From Lactiplantibacillus daowaiensis (GTDB lineage: Bacteria > Bacillota > Bacilli > Lactobacillales > Lactobacillaceae), in assembly GCF_005405085.1 (NCBI RefSeq), contig NZ_BJDJ01000017.1, positions 16,745 to 80,744 of the forward strand: a stretch of 64,000 bases of DNA, in the 5' to 3' direction. A program made the position numbers and the translations under genes. The notes beneath the pieces are model-generated. The model had not been told where the DNA came from. It searched no databases and was given only the letters and a program-made list of their open reading frames with translations. Position 1 is the first letter of the stretch. Each line of letters starts with the position of its first letter. Of the stretch, positions 7,893 to 16,951 are shown one piece after another.

Positions 7893-8808
7893 AGTTGGGA
7901 TTGTTTTACTCGTACTGGGTGTCATCCTCGCCATCTTAGGAATTGCCAATAATGGAATTCAATCGGTTTATTGGGATCAAGGCTTCAAAATCGCCAAACA
8001 ACGCGTTCAAGTTTATCGTCCTAAACAGATTAAATCGATCACATTAAATTCCGATTTAGCGATTATCGTTCGCACCGGTGACACCACTAAGATCCGTGTG
8101 GCCTCTTCTCATGACAAACCCACGGTGACAACTAAAGCTGGGCATGTTACGATTACCTCCAAACATGCCAGTGATTTACAGACTGTTGGTTTTCACTTCA
8201 GTCCAGTTTTAACTGATGCCACCGTTATTACCGTACCGCGTGGGACCGTCCTCAATCAGTTGACCACGACGAGTCAGCAAGGTGACGTTCGACTAAGTGG
8301 AATCAAGGTCCGTCAAATCAACTTGGCCAACCATGGTAATGTCACTTTAAACAATGTCAACACTGACAAAGCCTTAACGCTCAATACTAACGATACGGTG
8401 CGATTGACTAACGTCACTGCCCCAAGTCTACAGCTGACGACCACGAGCGCCGATTTACATGTGACGACGAGTCAATTCAATGCTGGCCAATCTAATTTAA
8501 CGACCACCAATGGCAACATCACGATTCGCCAAACGGCGTTTACGCGAGCCCAATTGCGGACAACTAATGGCAACGTGACGTTCAATGACAACCAAGTCAC
8601 CAAACGCCTACATGCTAATACGACCAACGGCAATATTCATGTTCAGGCGCCAACCGATACCGGTATCAATGCGATAACCTCATCTGGCAACTTGACGATT
8701 TTTAACTGGCATCAAACTAACCAACATCAGCATGCCTATCGACCACGAGCCACAACACAATATCAACTAACCACGACTAGTGGCAATATTAATGTATCGG
8801 CCAGCTAG
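7876..8808 (+). CDS. DUF4097 family beta-helix protein, membrane-anchored
   Basis: A 310-residue protein with a short N-terminal membrane segment (5-24) and a long repetitive region in which short strands end in T-N-G-N / S-G-N turns (TTTNGNITI, RTTNGNVTF, NTTNGNIHV, TSSGNLTI, TTSGNINV). This is the DUF4097 right-handed beta-helix signature. Such proteins (for example LiaX-like) face the outside or the membrane surface and take part in antimicrobial-peptide or envelope stress sensing. It is the last gene of the PadR operon. No catalytic residues are apparent. Confidence 0.82.
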   Translation: MKKTIKVGIVLLVLGVILAILGIANNGIQSVYWDQGFKIAKQRVQVYRPKQIKSITLNSDLAIIVRTGDTTKIRVASSHDKPTVTTKAGHVTITSKHASDLQTVGFHFSPVLTDATVITVPRGTVLNQLTTTSQQGDVRLSGIKVRQINLANHGNVTLNNVNTDKALTLNTNDTVRLTNVTAPSLQLTTTSADLHVTTSQFNAGQSNLTTTNGNITIRQTAFTRAQLRTTNGNVTFNDNQVTKRLHANTTNGNIHVQAPTDTGINAITSSGNLTIFNWHQTNQHQHAYRPRATTQYQLTTTSGNINVSAS

Positions 8809-8816
8809 TAGCGACA

Positions 8817-8864
8817 AAATAAGGGCTTCATAACAACAGCTAGTTGTTATGAAGCCCTTATTTT
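8817..8864 (+). terminator. Intrinsic terminator of the PadR operon
   Basis: A long perfect stem, AAATAAGGGCTTCATAACAAC with its complement, around a 5-nt AGCTA loop and ending in T4. Confidence 0.9.
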
Positions 8865-8925
8865 AGTTGATTTCATCAGCCAAGCCAGTTAACGAAATCG
8901 TTTGCATTTGTAGTCAATCTAAACT

Positions 8926-10126
8926 TCAATTTGTCAATGCCATCGTAACACCTTCGACGGTTATCCGATTACGCCCCGCTTTTTTAGATTGGTATAAGTA
9001 ATGATCAACGCGTTTGAACCAACTATTGAAGTCAGTATCAGTCGCTTGTAGCGCTGAAATACCTAACGAAACTGTCACATTTAAAGATTGACCGTTAGCC
9101 ATGACCGGTTCTTTTTGTAACGAATCTCGAATCCCCGTCACGACGCGTTGGGCATCACTGGGTGATAACCCCCGAAAGATGATCACGAACTCTTCACCGC
9201 CATAACGAAATAATTCACCACGTGAGGTTTGTTTGAAAAGTTCCTGATTAAAGTGTTGGGCAACATGTTTTAAAACAGCGTCCCCCGTCAGATGACCATA
9301 CTCGTCGTTAAATGACTTAAAGTGGGTCAATATCAAACATCACCATCGTAATCGGAATCCCAGGGTGCTTTTGATAAACCCCAAACACGCCGGTCGTAGT
9401 GGTATCAAAGTTGGCACGATTGCGCACTCCCGTTAGTTCATCATAGTTGATCGCCTGATCCAAACTATCCAAATGGTCAATAATATTCGTTAATCGTTTA
9501 ACGAAGAACCGAATGACCCACATATAACCGATAAAGACCACCAACACATTAATCGTATAAATCAAGTCAAATGGATGGACCGACCAAATGATAAAACACC
9601 AGGTGCCCCCATAAACGACTTGTAGTAATAAGTACTTCCACTCCGTGTTCATCACATCGGCGCGATTATGTGCGATGTAAATAATCGCACTCGTCAATAA
9701 CACTGTCATTCCGATAAAAACCGCCACATAATGGCCGCCATGTCCCATATACATGCCTTGCGCATAAAAGAAAATTGGCATCCCAATATTTACGATTTCA
9801 ACAGGTAGATTACGCATCATATATAAGCTAAACAATAAAACCGTCATTTGCGCAATCGCATAGCCCCAACTTAACACGTCTCCCGAGTTGATGACCCAAA
9901 AGGTCTGTCGTAGCAAAATCACACTGCCGACAACCACGACTGCTTCAAACGCATGGATCAAGGCCACATAATGACGTGGTAATTTTAGCGCACGACGTTC
10001 CAGGTAATACGTCATCGCCGTCATTACGGTAATCAGACCAACTGTAATGAGGGCAATGATCGCGGCTTTAACATTCAAAAAGTCATTCAAAAAATTCTCC
10101 ATAAAGTACAACTTATCACCCCGCAC
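8926..10126 (-). pseudogene. Membrane GGDEF diguanylate cyclase, split by a +1 frameshift
   Basis: Two overlapping reverse-strand frames (start region 10126-10102 to stop 9317, and 9336 to 8926) form one diguanylate cyclase. The first has about seven membrane segments and the start of a GGDEF domain (DELTGVRNRANFD ... MVMFDID) and then reads PL-stop. The second resumes at HFKSFNDEYGHLTGDAVL and contains the active-site GGEEF in RYGGEEFVIIF. Removing one C from the CCC run at 9324-9326 restores MFDIDHFKSFND. An RxxD inhibitory site is not present at the normal place before GGEEF. It is either an inactivated gene or a sequencing/phase-variable error. The start is unclear (GTG 10126, TTG 10111 or ATG 10102; GGGGTG lies just before 10111). 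Confidence 0.82.
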
Positions 10127-10260
10127 TTTTGGCTACATCGCTTTGCTTTAATAATATTACCATTAAGTCCTTTAAACTGTTAGTTCTAAAGGGGAAAAGG
10201 CCGGTTAGTTAGCTTAATTAATCAACAAATTTGTATACCAAATGATAACCTTTAAATATA

Positions 10261-10287
10261 AAAAAAGCCTGATTTAACAGGCTTTTT
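10261..10287. terminator. Bidirectional intrinsic terminator
   Basis: AAAAAGCCTG / CAGGCTTTTT with a 6-nt loop. It lies upstream of the GGDEF gene and downstream of the DUF218 gene, whose transcript (reverse strand) it probably ends. Confidence 0.7.
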
Positions 10288-10363
10288 CGTCATTGATGCA
10301 ATTAAGTTAATGGTCAACTAACTCGGACAAAACTTTTTTACCACAAGTCACGCTACCACTAAC

Positions 10364-11449
10364 TTACAAGGTTCCATTTAAAATATCGATCCATTCTAAC
10401 AAACAAGTCAAAACAAGCATCAACACGATTGCTGCTGCATGCCACCATTTCCGCTGTGCAAAGATCGCAATATATTCACGAATAATCGCATCTGGTAAAA
10501 AGAAATGTGCCGTTCTGGCCCCAATACCGTCTGCTTTTAACCCCGCTTGCTTAGCAAAGATGCCAGCTCGTAACGAATGGTAGTTATTCGTAACAAAGAT
10601 CGTTTTAGGGCGGTTAATCGTACCTTGGTCAATCAACTGTTTACTAAACTGCATATTTTCTAATGTGGTTTTCGATTGCGTTTCGGCCCAACCGTTAGTG
10701 GCCGGTAAGCCTTGCTTGATCGCATAAGCTAACATTGCTTGGCCTTCTGGCACCGTTTCATCGCCGCCTTGACCACCTGAAAAAATCATCACCGCCGGAT
10801 GACCAGTTTTGCGTTGTTGTTTCTGATAAAACTGGTAGCCCCGCATAATCCGTTGTGCCAGCAAAGGCGATACTTGATCACCATGTAATAAGCCAGCACC
10901 CAAAACAATAATATAGTCTTGAATATAACGTGGATGATTGAACTGATAAATCACCAGCATCGTCAAGTAGTTATAAAACCAAAAAGCCACGTAAAAGATC
11001 ACTAGATTCGGAAATATGGCCATAAAACTGCTGACGACCGGTGGCACATGGCTACTAATGGCACTTGCTAGTAGCGGTAACACCAAGATGGCGACACCTA
11101 AAATCAACGTTAACATATTGGCTAACGTATGACTCTCACGTTTCCACATGAGCCACGCATTCCATAATAATAAGAATGCCTGCAAGACAAAGACTGCCCC
11201 GATCACCATCAAGATCAGCACAAAGATCGCCACACTCACAATAATCAACGGATGATTATTCGTCCCTAAAATCGTCATTGCCAGTACCGCCATTAATGAA
11301 TAAAAGAATAGCGAAAACCAAATCCCATTGCTTAATCGAACCTTATCATGATGATAACGCCAACCAAAAATCACGCCAAACGTGATTGGTACGACCCATG
11401 CCCAATAAGCTTCGGCCGGAATCGGTACCCAAACCGCTGCATTACTCAC
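10364..11449 (-). CDS. YdcF-like DUF218 membrane protein
   Basis: A 361-residue protein with six or so N-terminal membrane segments followed by a DUF218 domain: YIIVLGAGLLHGDQVSPLLAQRI, VMIFSGGQGGDE, EGQAMLAYAIKQGLP, QSKTTLENM, TIFVTNNYHSLRA and one more C-terminal hydrophobic segment. DUF218 (ElyC/SanA/YdcF) proteins are linked to envelope polysaccharide or lipid carrier metabolism, without an established reaction for this type. An upstream in-frame ATG exists, but GTG at 11449 has AGGGGGGAT 8 nt ahead, which fits the domain start better. Confidence 0.82.
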   Translation of the reverse strand: MSNAAVWVPIPAEAYWAWVVPITFGVIFGWRYHHDKVRLSNGIWFSLFFYSLMAVLAMTILGTNNHPLIIVSVAIFVLILMVIGAVFVLQAFLLLWNAWLMWKRESHTLANMLTLILGVAILVLPLLASAISSHVPPVVSSFMAIFPNLVIFYVAFWFYNYLTMLVIYQFNHPRYIQDYIIVLGAGLLHGDQVSPLLAQRIMRGYQFYQKQQRKTGHPAVMIFSGGQGGDETVPEGQAMLAYAIKQGLPATNGWAETQSKTTLENMQFSKQLIDQGTINRPKTIFVTNNYHSLRAGIFAKQAGLKADGIGARTAHFFLPDAIIREYIAIFAQRKWWHAAAIVLMLVLTCLLEWIDILNGTL

Positions 11450-11599
11450 CCTGTCATCCCCCCTTAAAAGTCTGTTTAAGCATAGCATATTTACTTTAGG
11501 GCGCAACTTAATTCAACCCGCCAACTATCAAGTTATACAGCCGCCATGCTATAATAGTTGGCAGACAGTTATACAGAAAACGAGGTTAACTAAATTTAT

Positions 11600-13045
11600 A
11601 TGAAACCAACTAATCATTATCCAAATCGACGACAAGGTGGCCATTTTCAAAAGCGTCAACAGCCTCAAGCAGCCGTGCAAAGTACGGTTGAACTTGGACA
11701 ACGCTTTCCATTGACCATTAAACGCTTAGGAATTAACGGTGAAGGGATCGGTTATTACAAACATGTGATCACCTTTGTCAAAGGCGCCTTACCTGGTGAA
11801 GTCGTCGTCGCTGAAGTCACCGCAGTCCATCCGCGCTACTTAGAAGCTAAAATCCGGAAGTTACGAAAAATCAGTCCCGACCGGGTGGATCCTCAAGATG
11901 CCTATGCCGGTGAAGTCGGTGGCTTTGAACTGGAACATTTGGACTACCCAGCACAATTGAAATTTAAACAAGACGTCGTGCGCCAAGCGCTCGAAAAGTA
12001 TCGGCCAACTGGCTACCAACACTATGACATTCGCCCAACGATTGGGATGTCGATGCCTTATGAATACCGTAACAAGGCGCAATTCCAAGTTCGAGTTCTC
12101 GATGGTCACGTGGCGGCGGGGTTATACCGTGAAAACAGTCATGACCTGGTTGACTTACCTACTTGTTCGGTCCAGATGCCCGTCACGATGACTGTGATGC
12201 GTCAGTTGGTCCAATGGTTAGAAGAATTACAAGTGCCAATCTATGATGAAGCCCACAACTCTGGGATCGTTAAGACCATCGTCGTTCGGGCCGCGGCAAC
12301 GACTGAGGAAGTCCAAGTCGTCTTAATTACGAACACGCCTAAATTGCCTAAAAAGCATCAATTGCTCATGAAGATTGCTGAGAAACTCCCAATGGTTGTT
12401 TCGGTGATGCAAAATGTCAATGTTGGCAAAACATCACTTATTTGGGGTGAACAAACCACTTTATTGGCTGGTAAAACCACGATTACCGATGCCCTCGATG
12501 GCTTAAGCTTCGACTTATCTGCCCGGGCATTCTTCCAATTAAATCCCCATCAAACTAAGAAGCTTTACCGCCTAACACGTGAAGCCTTAGATTTAGCACC
12601 TAACGAAACCTTAGTTGATGCTTATTCTGGGGTTGGGACAATTGGGTTATCGTTAGCAGATGTGGCCAAAGAAGTCCGTGGCATGGATACGATTCCAGCA
12701 GCCGTAGCCGATGCGAATGCCAACGCCAAACGTAATGGGATTACCAATGCCCGTTACGAAGTTGGCCCAGCAGAAGAACTGTTGCCACAATGGTTAGCAA
12801 CTGGCTTTGCGCCTGACGCGATGGTCGTTGACCCACCACGTACCGGGTTAGATAACGTCTTGATCGATGCAATTTTACAAAGTGCACCCGAAAAGTTAGT
12901 CTACATTTCTTGTAACCCATCGACCTTGGCACAAGATTTACGGGAACTCACCCGAGGTTATCAAGTGGATTACATTCAATCGATCGATATGTTTCCACAG
13001 ACGGCGCGTTGTGAAGCAGTCGTCCGCTTTACCAAGCGCCACTAA
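11600..13045 (+). CDS. rlmD: 23S rRNA (uracil-C5)-methyltransferase, RlmCD/RumA family
   Basis: A 481-residue class I SAM-dependent RNA methyltransferase. A TRAM domain lies near residues 30-90 (FPLTIKRLGINGEGIGYYKHVITFVKGALPGEVV), then the RumA central domain, the SAM-binding motif VDAYSGVGTIGLSLA, PPRTGLD, and the catalytic cysteine in YISCNPSTLAQDL. Firmicutes homologues methylate one or both of U747 and U1939. The ATG at 11600 has a rather distant GAGG. An extended -10 (TGCTATAAT, about 11548) lies upstream. It is followed after 25 nt by a small gene in the same operon. Confidence 0.92.
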   Translation: MKPTNHYPNRRQGGHFQKRQQPQAAVQSTVELGQRFPLTIKRLGINGEGIGYYKHVITFVKGALPGEVVVAEVTAVHPRYLEAKIRKLRKISPDRVDPQDAYAGEVGGFELEHLDYPAQLKFKQDVVRQALEKYRPTGYQHYDIRPTIGMSMPYEYRNKAQFQVRVLDGHVAAGLYRENSHDLVDLPTCSVQMPVTMTVMRQLVQWLEELQVPIYDEAHNSGIVKTIVVRAAATTEEVQVVLITNTPKLPKKHQLLMKIAEKLPMVVSVMQNVNVGKTSLIWGEQTTLLAGKTTITDALDGLSFDLSARAFFQLNPHQTKKLYRLTREALDLAPNETLVDAYSGVGTIGLSLADVAKEVRGMDTIPAAVADANANAKRNGITNARYEVGPAEELLPQWLATGFAPDAMVVDPPRTGLDNVLIDAILQSAPEKLVYISCNPSTLAQDLRELTRGYQVDYIQSIDMFPQTARCEAVVRFTKRH

Positions 13046-13070
13046 ATTCATGATAAAGGGGTAATTCATC

Positions 13071-13508
13071 ATGGCAGCTGACAGCCAAATTGCGTTAGCG
13101 ATGACCTTCACATTACGGCCACCTTTTAAAACGCACTTCTTACTATTAAAAGATTACGTGGCGGATGTCCGAATTCCCGCGCGGGATGGAATGTTAACAA
13201 CTTTAATCGCGAAAAACATTCCCTTATCACCCGCTTTAGAACAACTCTTAACGATTTTTGATGATGTTAAGAATCCGATCTACTGGCAATTACATGATCA
13301 GGCGGTCGCCGCTTATTTCGATCAATTTCCAGACAAGCGCCCCATCTTGCCACTTGACTTATTGCAAGTCGTTATCAATACGTTATCTGAACAAGGATTA
13401 ACCGATGCGCAATTGCGCCACACGATGACCCTCGTCTTTGAACGTCTACAAACTAACGAGTTCAACGGGCGAACAGCACAACGTATTTTGACACAATTAG
13501 GCCAATAA
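13071..13508 (+). CDS. Hypothetical protein, 145 residues, co-transcribed with the rRNA methyltransferase
   Basis: I do not recognise a family. The protein is soluble, mostly helical in appearance, without signal peptide, cysteines or obvious catalytic motif; it holds VADVRIPARDGMLTTLIAKNIPLSPALEQLLTIFDD in the N-terminal half and a C-terminal helix-rich end (LDLLQVVINTLSEQGLTDAQLRHTMTLVFERL). Its ATG follows AAAGGGG at 9 nt and the gene starts 25 nt after the methyltransferase stop, before a shared terminator, so it is a real gene in that operon. A link with rRNA modification is only suggested by position. Confidence 0.7.
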   Translation: MAADSQIALAMTFTLRPPFKTHFLLLKDYVADVRIPARDGMLTTLIAKNIPLSPALEQLLTIFDDVKNPIYWQLHDQAVAAYFDQFPDKRPILPLDLLQVVINTLSEQGLTDAQLRHTMTLVFERLQTNEFNGRTAQRILTQLGQ

Positions 13509-13526
13509 CCATTCAAATGAGCCACT

Positions 13527-13562
13527 AAAAAAGTCCGTCACTCCAATGGTGACGGACTTTTT
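13527..13562 (+). terminator. Intrinsic terminator
   Basis: AAAAAGTCCGTCAC / GTGACGGACTTTTT with a 7-nt loop. It ends the methyltransferase operon. Confidence 0.85.
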
Positions 13563-13641
13563 GCTTATGACTTAATTATCTCGGCTTAGCGCCAAACCGG
13601 CTTTTTTAGCTTAAAAATAAAGCTGGTGACTGCACTTTGGT

Positions 13642-14460
13642 CTAGTCAAAATATTGTTGTAACACTTGATAAATGCCATCATGATTATTGTCTGTGGTGA
13701 CAATATCGGCGACTTCTTTAACGACTTCTGGCGCATTCCCCATCGCAACACCGATTCCGGCTAAATGTAACATCGCTAAGTCATTGAAGTTGTCCCCAAA
13801 AGCAATCGCATCGGCTGGCGTTAATTGATCATCCGCGATCAACACTTCTAACGCCTTGGCTTTCGTAACACCCGCGGCAACGATTTCAAGATACGTATCT
13901 TTGGACCGATAGGCCGCAATCGCCTTAAAGGCTGGTGTTTGTAGCTTGGCGTTAATTGCCGTAATGACCGATGCATCCGCCATAATCAATAATTTGTGAA
14001 TTGGAGCGGCGCCTTTGGCGAGCCAACTCGCCAGGTCGGTGATTTGGGCGGGGTAACCAATGCCGGCGGCTTCTTGACGTTCCCACGACCCATTTCGTTG
14101 AGCCAGCCAGTCATTATTACTGTAAATATTAATTGAGGCTTGCGGCCAATTTTTGGCGATTAACTTTTGCAATTTGCGGGCGACCTTACGATCAATTGGC
14201 CGTTCTTCAAACACTTTCAACTGATCTTCAGCATCCGTTTTCGCTGTCAACGCACCATTATAGGCAATCATTGTCGAATCAATGCCTAATTCTTGGGCTA
14301 ATCCCCACATGCCTTTAGGTGACCGGGCGGAAGCTAAGACCATAGTTGCCCCTTGGCGTACAGCCGCACGAATCCCCGTAACCGTCGCTGGTAACATCTC
14401 AGCTTGATCGTTTAGTAACGTACCATCAATATCGCTTAAAATTAATTTTGGTTTTGTCAT
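13642..14460 (-). CDS. HAD-superfamily Cof-type sugar/nucleotide phosphatase
   Basis: A 272-residue Cof/YidA-type HAD hydrolase. It has the nucleophile motif ILSDIDGTLLN near the N-terminus, the second motif VLASARSPKGM, a C2 cap, and the C-terminal AFGDNFNDLAML with the Mg-binding Asp pair, followed by GVAMGNAPEVVKEVADIVT. Such enzymes dephosphorylate sugar phosphates, FMN precursors or similar; the substrate is not predictable. ATG 14460 has GGAGG 9 nt ahead and starts directly behind the DeoR gene stop (14462), so the two are one operon and the DeoR protein probably senses the substrate. An ATG three codons earlier is possible. Confidence 0.9.
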   Translation of the reverse strand: MTKPKLILSDIDGTLLNDQAEMLPATVTGIRAAVRQGATMVLASARSPKGMWGLAQELGIDSTMIAYNGALTAKTDAEDQLKVFEERPIDRKVARKLQKLIAKNWPQASINIYSNNDWLAQRNGSWERQEAAGIGYPAQITDLASWLAKGAAPIHKLLIMADASVITAINAKLQTPAFKAIAAYRSKDTYLEIVAAGVTKAKALEVLIADDQLTPADAIAFGDNFNDLAMLHLAGIGVAMGNAPEVVKEVADIVTTDNNHDGIYQVLQQYFD

Positions 14461-14461
14461 G

Positions 14462-15223
14462 TTAATCATCCTCCGCTAAATTGATAAAAGTTGTCGTTGG
14501 GGTAAACCAAGCGCGCTCAGTTGGGGTTAATGGTTCATCAGTAATCACGACTTGTAGTTGGGCCAACCGGCCACCACAAAAACGAGCTGGTTGACCAAAT
14601 TTACGATGTTCACAGACTAAGATGCCCCGATCCGTTTGACTTAACGCTTGCCGCTTGATCGCCGCATCGCCCGCATCACTATAAAATAAGCCTTGGGCAC
14701 TCACGGTTGCCGCACCAACTAAGACTTGGTCAAAATGAACCGGTCGTAAAGCCGTTAATGCCGCTGTCCCAGCCATAAAGCGATTGGTTTGATTTAGCTC
14801 ACCGCCGAGTAATTGTAACGTTACCGCAGGATTGGTTGCCAGACTAATCGCGTTATCTAGTGAATGAGTATATACCGTACAATGTTGCCTTAATAATTGG
14901 GTCAATTTCAACAAAGTCGTCGAGACATCAATAAACACGTACTGATTAGCTGTAATCAAAGGCAAGACGCGGCGCGCCAATGCCGTTTTAATCGCGGTAA
15001 ATTGCTGCAGCCGATCTTGATAACTTGGAATGCCGATGCCAAAATTCCGCACTTGTAACCCACCATGGATCCGTTGCGCCAATCCACGTTCGGTCACTGC
15101 GACAATATCTCGGCGCGCCGTATCTCGTGAAACGGCTAATGCCGTCATAACATCGGCAACGCTCATTTGACGCCGTTGATCAAGCTCTTGTAACAATTGT
15201 CGTTGCCGGTCCAATTGATTCAT
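14462..15223 (-). CDS. DeoR-family transcriptional regulator
   Basis: A 253-residue DeoR-type repressor. The N-terminal helix-turn-helix is MSVADVMTALAVSRDTARRDIVAVTERGLAQRIHGG and the C-terminal sugar-phosphate-sensing domain contains IDVSTTLLKLTQLL, VLVGAATVSAQGLFYSDAGDAAIKRQAL and CEHRKFG. Known members bind phosphorylated sugars. The start ATG 15223 has AAGGGCGGGG ahead; an upstream frame extension is unlikely. It forms an operon with the downstream HAD phosphatase, so regulation of sugar-phosphate turnover is a reasonable inference. Confidence 0.9.
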   Translation of the reverse strand: MNQLDRQRQLLQELDQRRQMSVADVMTALAVSRDTARRDIVAVTERGLAQRIHGGLQVRNFGIGIPSYQDRLQQFTAIKTALARRVLPLITANQYVFIDVSTTLLKLTQLLRQHCTVYTHSLDNAISLATNPAVTLQLLGGELNQTNRFMAGTAALTALRPVHFDQVLVGAATVSAQGLFYSDAGDAAIKRQALSQTDRGILVCEHRKFGQPARFCGGRLAQLQVVITDEPLTPTERAWFTPTTTFINLAEDD

Positions 15224-15355
15224 CGTAACCCCGCCCTTCGATTTTAGGACAAGCATAGCGATAAATTAAGTATAAATCAAGCATTTGTAAGTATTAATTT
15301 AAAAAATGTAAGCATTAGCTGGGTGTAACCCCTGATTAAGGCTGAATCAACAGAC

Positions 15356-15400
15356 AAAACTAACGGCCTGATGAAAATTGAATCTTCATCAGGCCGTTAG
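15356..15400 (-). terminator. Intrinsic terminator of the MerR gene
   Basis: A perfect 16-bp repeat, CTAACGGCCTGATGAA with its complement (15360-15375 and 15385-15400), followed on the reverse strand by TTTTG. Confidence 0.8.
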
Positions 15401-15415
15401 TTGCTTGAGCTATTT

Positions 15416-15862
15416 TTAAGCTCTTGGTTTTAAAATAAACTGCGGTCGTTCATCGACCAACTTTGCAAATAATTCTTGGGTTGGATCTGGATCAAAGGGG
15501 CCTAAATCAACGATGATCTCCCCATCATCGCCGAGCTGGAACCCTTGATAGCGGTCAAACAAAACGTGATACATCGTTTGTGCTGGACGCATCCGTTCAT
15601 CGACTTGGTCAGCAGCGGCTTTTAACGTATAACCAGCTGCCAACAAATTACTCATCGCCGCGGCTTTAATAACCATCTTTAACGTATAAATGCGGGCTCG
15701 ACCAGGTTCGTCTTGATTCTTAGGAATAATGTACCCCTTTTTTTGCCAGTACCGCAATTGCCGTGGCGAGACACCAGTCATCTTACTTAATTCACTAATT
15801 CCAATCGTTAATTGTCCGCGATGAAACAATTCCCGAAAGTCCCCGAGCGATTTTTCAGCCAT
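15416..15862 (-). CDS. MerR-family transcriptional regulator
   Basis: A 148-residue protein with a MerR helix-turn-helix at about residues 18-75 (TIGISELSKMTGVSPRQLRYWQKKGYIIPKN, then RIYTLKMVIKAAAMSNLLAAGYTLKAA). The W-Q-K-K-G-Y and short C-terminus recall the GlnR/TnrA-like MerR subgroup of lactobacilli, but the tail is different and has no cysteines, so no metal is implied. It is monocistronic with its own terminator. The ATG has GGAGG(CG) ahead. Targets unknown; the reductase gene next door is a candidate. Confidence 0.85.
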   Translation of the reverse strand: MAEKSLGDFRELFHRGQLTIGISELSKMTGVSPRQLRYWQKKGYIIPKNQDEPGRARIYTLKMVIKAAAMSNLLAAGYTLKAAADQVDERMRPAQTMYHVLFDRYQGFQLGDDGEIIVDLGPFDPDPTQELFAKLVDERPQFILKPRA

Positions 15863-15944
15863 GCTGGCGCCTCCTTTCCGTTAATTTCATACCATAAATT
15901 ATAGCATGGAATGACGGCTGGGCGGCGATGAAGTTAATGATAAG

Positions 15945-16811
15945 CTAGTCTTTAGCCAACTCAGTTTGTAAAAAGGCCGGCAAAGACTGGGCCGTGTGAC
16001 CCATAATTATTTCGTAATCATCACTAACAGTGGCCAATAATCCTTGGGCACCACCCGCATACATCGATGCCAACATCTGACCTTCATCACCTTGGTTGTA
16101 TAAGGCCTTAAACTCAGCCAGACTCACCGGTTGATACCCAATCTTGTGCCCAGAAACATTGCTTAAAACGGCCGCTAAAGCTGGCATCGTATAATGTCGT
16201 GGTTGCGTTAACGTATAGATACGCCCACTTTGGCGCAAAGCTGGGGTGGTCGCAACTTTAGCAAAAGCTGCCGCGCTATCCGCCTGACTAATAAAACTCA
16301 ACGCTTGATCACCCATCGGATAAATCACATTTTGCCGTTCAACTAGTTCTGGCAAATACGGTACCAAGGGGTCGGCATACAACGCATTACGAATAATTGT
16401 GTAAGACAAGTTCGAGGCAGCCAACCGCCGCGGTACATACCCATAAAACGCCGATAAGCTAAACGGATTATCGACTTGATCAGCGATAAAGCCCATCACT
16501 AATAAGTGTTTGACCCGACTCGTTTCGGCCGCAGCTAGCACATGCTCAAATTCAGTCACCCGACTGTAACTATCATGACTCTTACTCGGAATGTAGATTA
16601 AAACATCACTATCGGCAACGACGGGCTTCAAACTCGCCACATCTTGGTAATCCATGCCTGTCACCATCATGCCTTGGGCTTGAAAAGCCGCGGCTTTACT
16701 AACGGTATGTACCCCTAGATTTAATTGTGTTGCTGGCACTAACTTCGCTAAGGCTTGGACAATTTGGGTGCCTAGATGACCCGTCGCACCAGTAATCGTA
16801 TATTTCATCAT
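15945..16811 (-). CDS. NmrA/SDR-type NAD(P)-binding oxidoreductase
   Basis: About 288 residues. The start MKYTITGATGHLGTQIVQAL carries the G-x-x-G-x-x-G dinucleotide-binding motif of atypical short-chain dehydrogenases (NmrA or QOR2-like quinone reductases). It has LIYIPSKSHD and VMGFIADQ core strands, no classical YxxxK, and a C-terminal substrate lobe. Homologues reduce quinones or act as redox sensors. The exact start is uncertain (GTG 16823, ATG 16811 or 16808; no strong ribosome binding site). A perfect palindromic operator just upstream implies control by a dimeric regulator. Confidence 0.82.
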   Translation of the reverse strand: MMKYTITGATGHLGTQIVQALAKLVPATQLNLGVHTVSKAAAFQAQGMMVTGMDYQDVASLKPVVADSDVLIYIPSKSHDSYSRVTEFEHVLAAAETSRVKHLLVMGFIADQVDNPFSLSAFYGYVPRRLAASNLSYTIIRNALYADPLVPYLPELVERQNVIYPMGDQALSFISQADSAAAFAKVATTPALRQSGRIYTLTQPRHYTMPALAAVLSNVSGHKIGYQPVSLAEFKALYNQGDEGQMLASMYAGGAQGLLATVSDDYEIIMGHTAQSLPAFLQTELAKD

Positions 16812-16828
16812 GTCATCGCTCACTTTCT

Positions 16829-16847
16829 TGTAACTTTATAAGTTACA
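16829..16847. promoter_or_regulatory. Perfect palindromic operator before the NmrA-type reductase
   Basis: TGTAACTT-TAT-AAGTTACA is a perfect 8+3+8 palindrome 18 bp before the ATG, placed between a TTGACA (reverse complement at 16870-16875) and the start codon, overlapping the expected -10/+1. This is a repressor-like position. The partner is not encoded immediately beside it except possibly the MerR gene. Confidence 0.65.
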
Positions 16848-16904
16848 TTAAAACGTAAGTCACTAGCTTTGTCAAGCAGCCGCCCTTGAGCAATTATTGG
16901 CGCC

Positions 16905-16942
16905 AAAAAAGCGCCTGAGGACTTATCCCAGGCGCTTTTTTT
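16905..16942 (-). terminator. Intrinsic terminator of the trehalose operon
   Basis: AAAAAAGCGCCTG / CAGGCGCTTTTTT around an 11-nt loop, directly after the PTS gene on the reverse strand. Confidence 0.85.
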
Positions 16943-16951
16943 AACGTTAGC

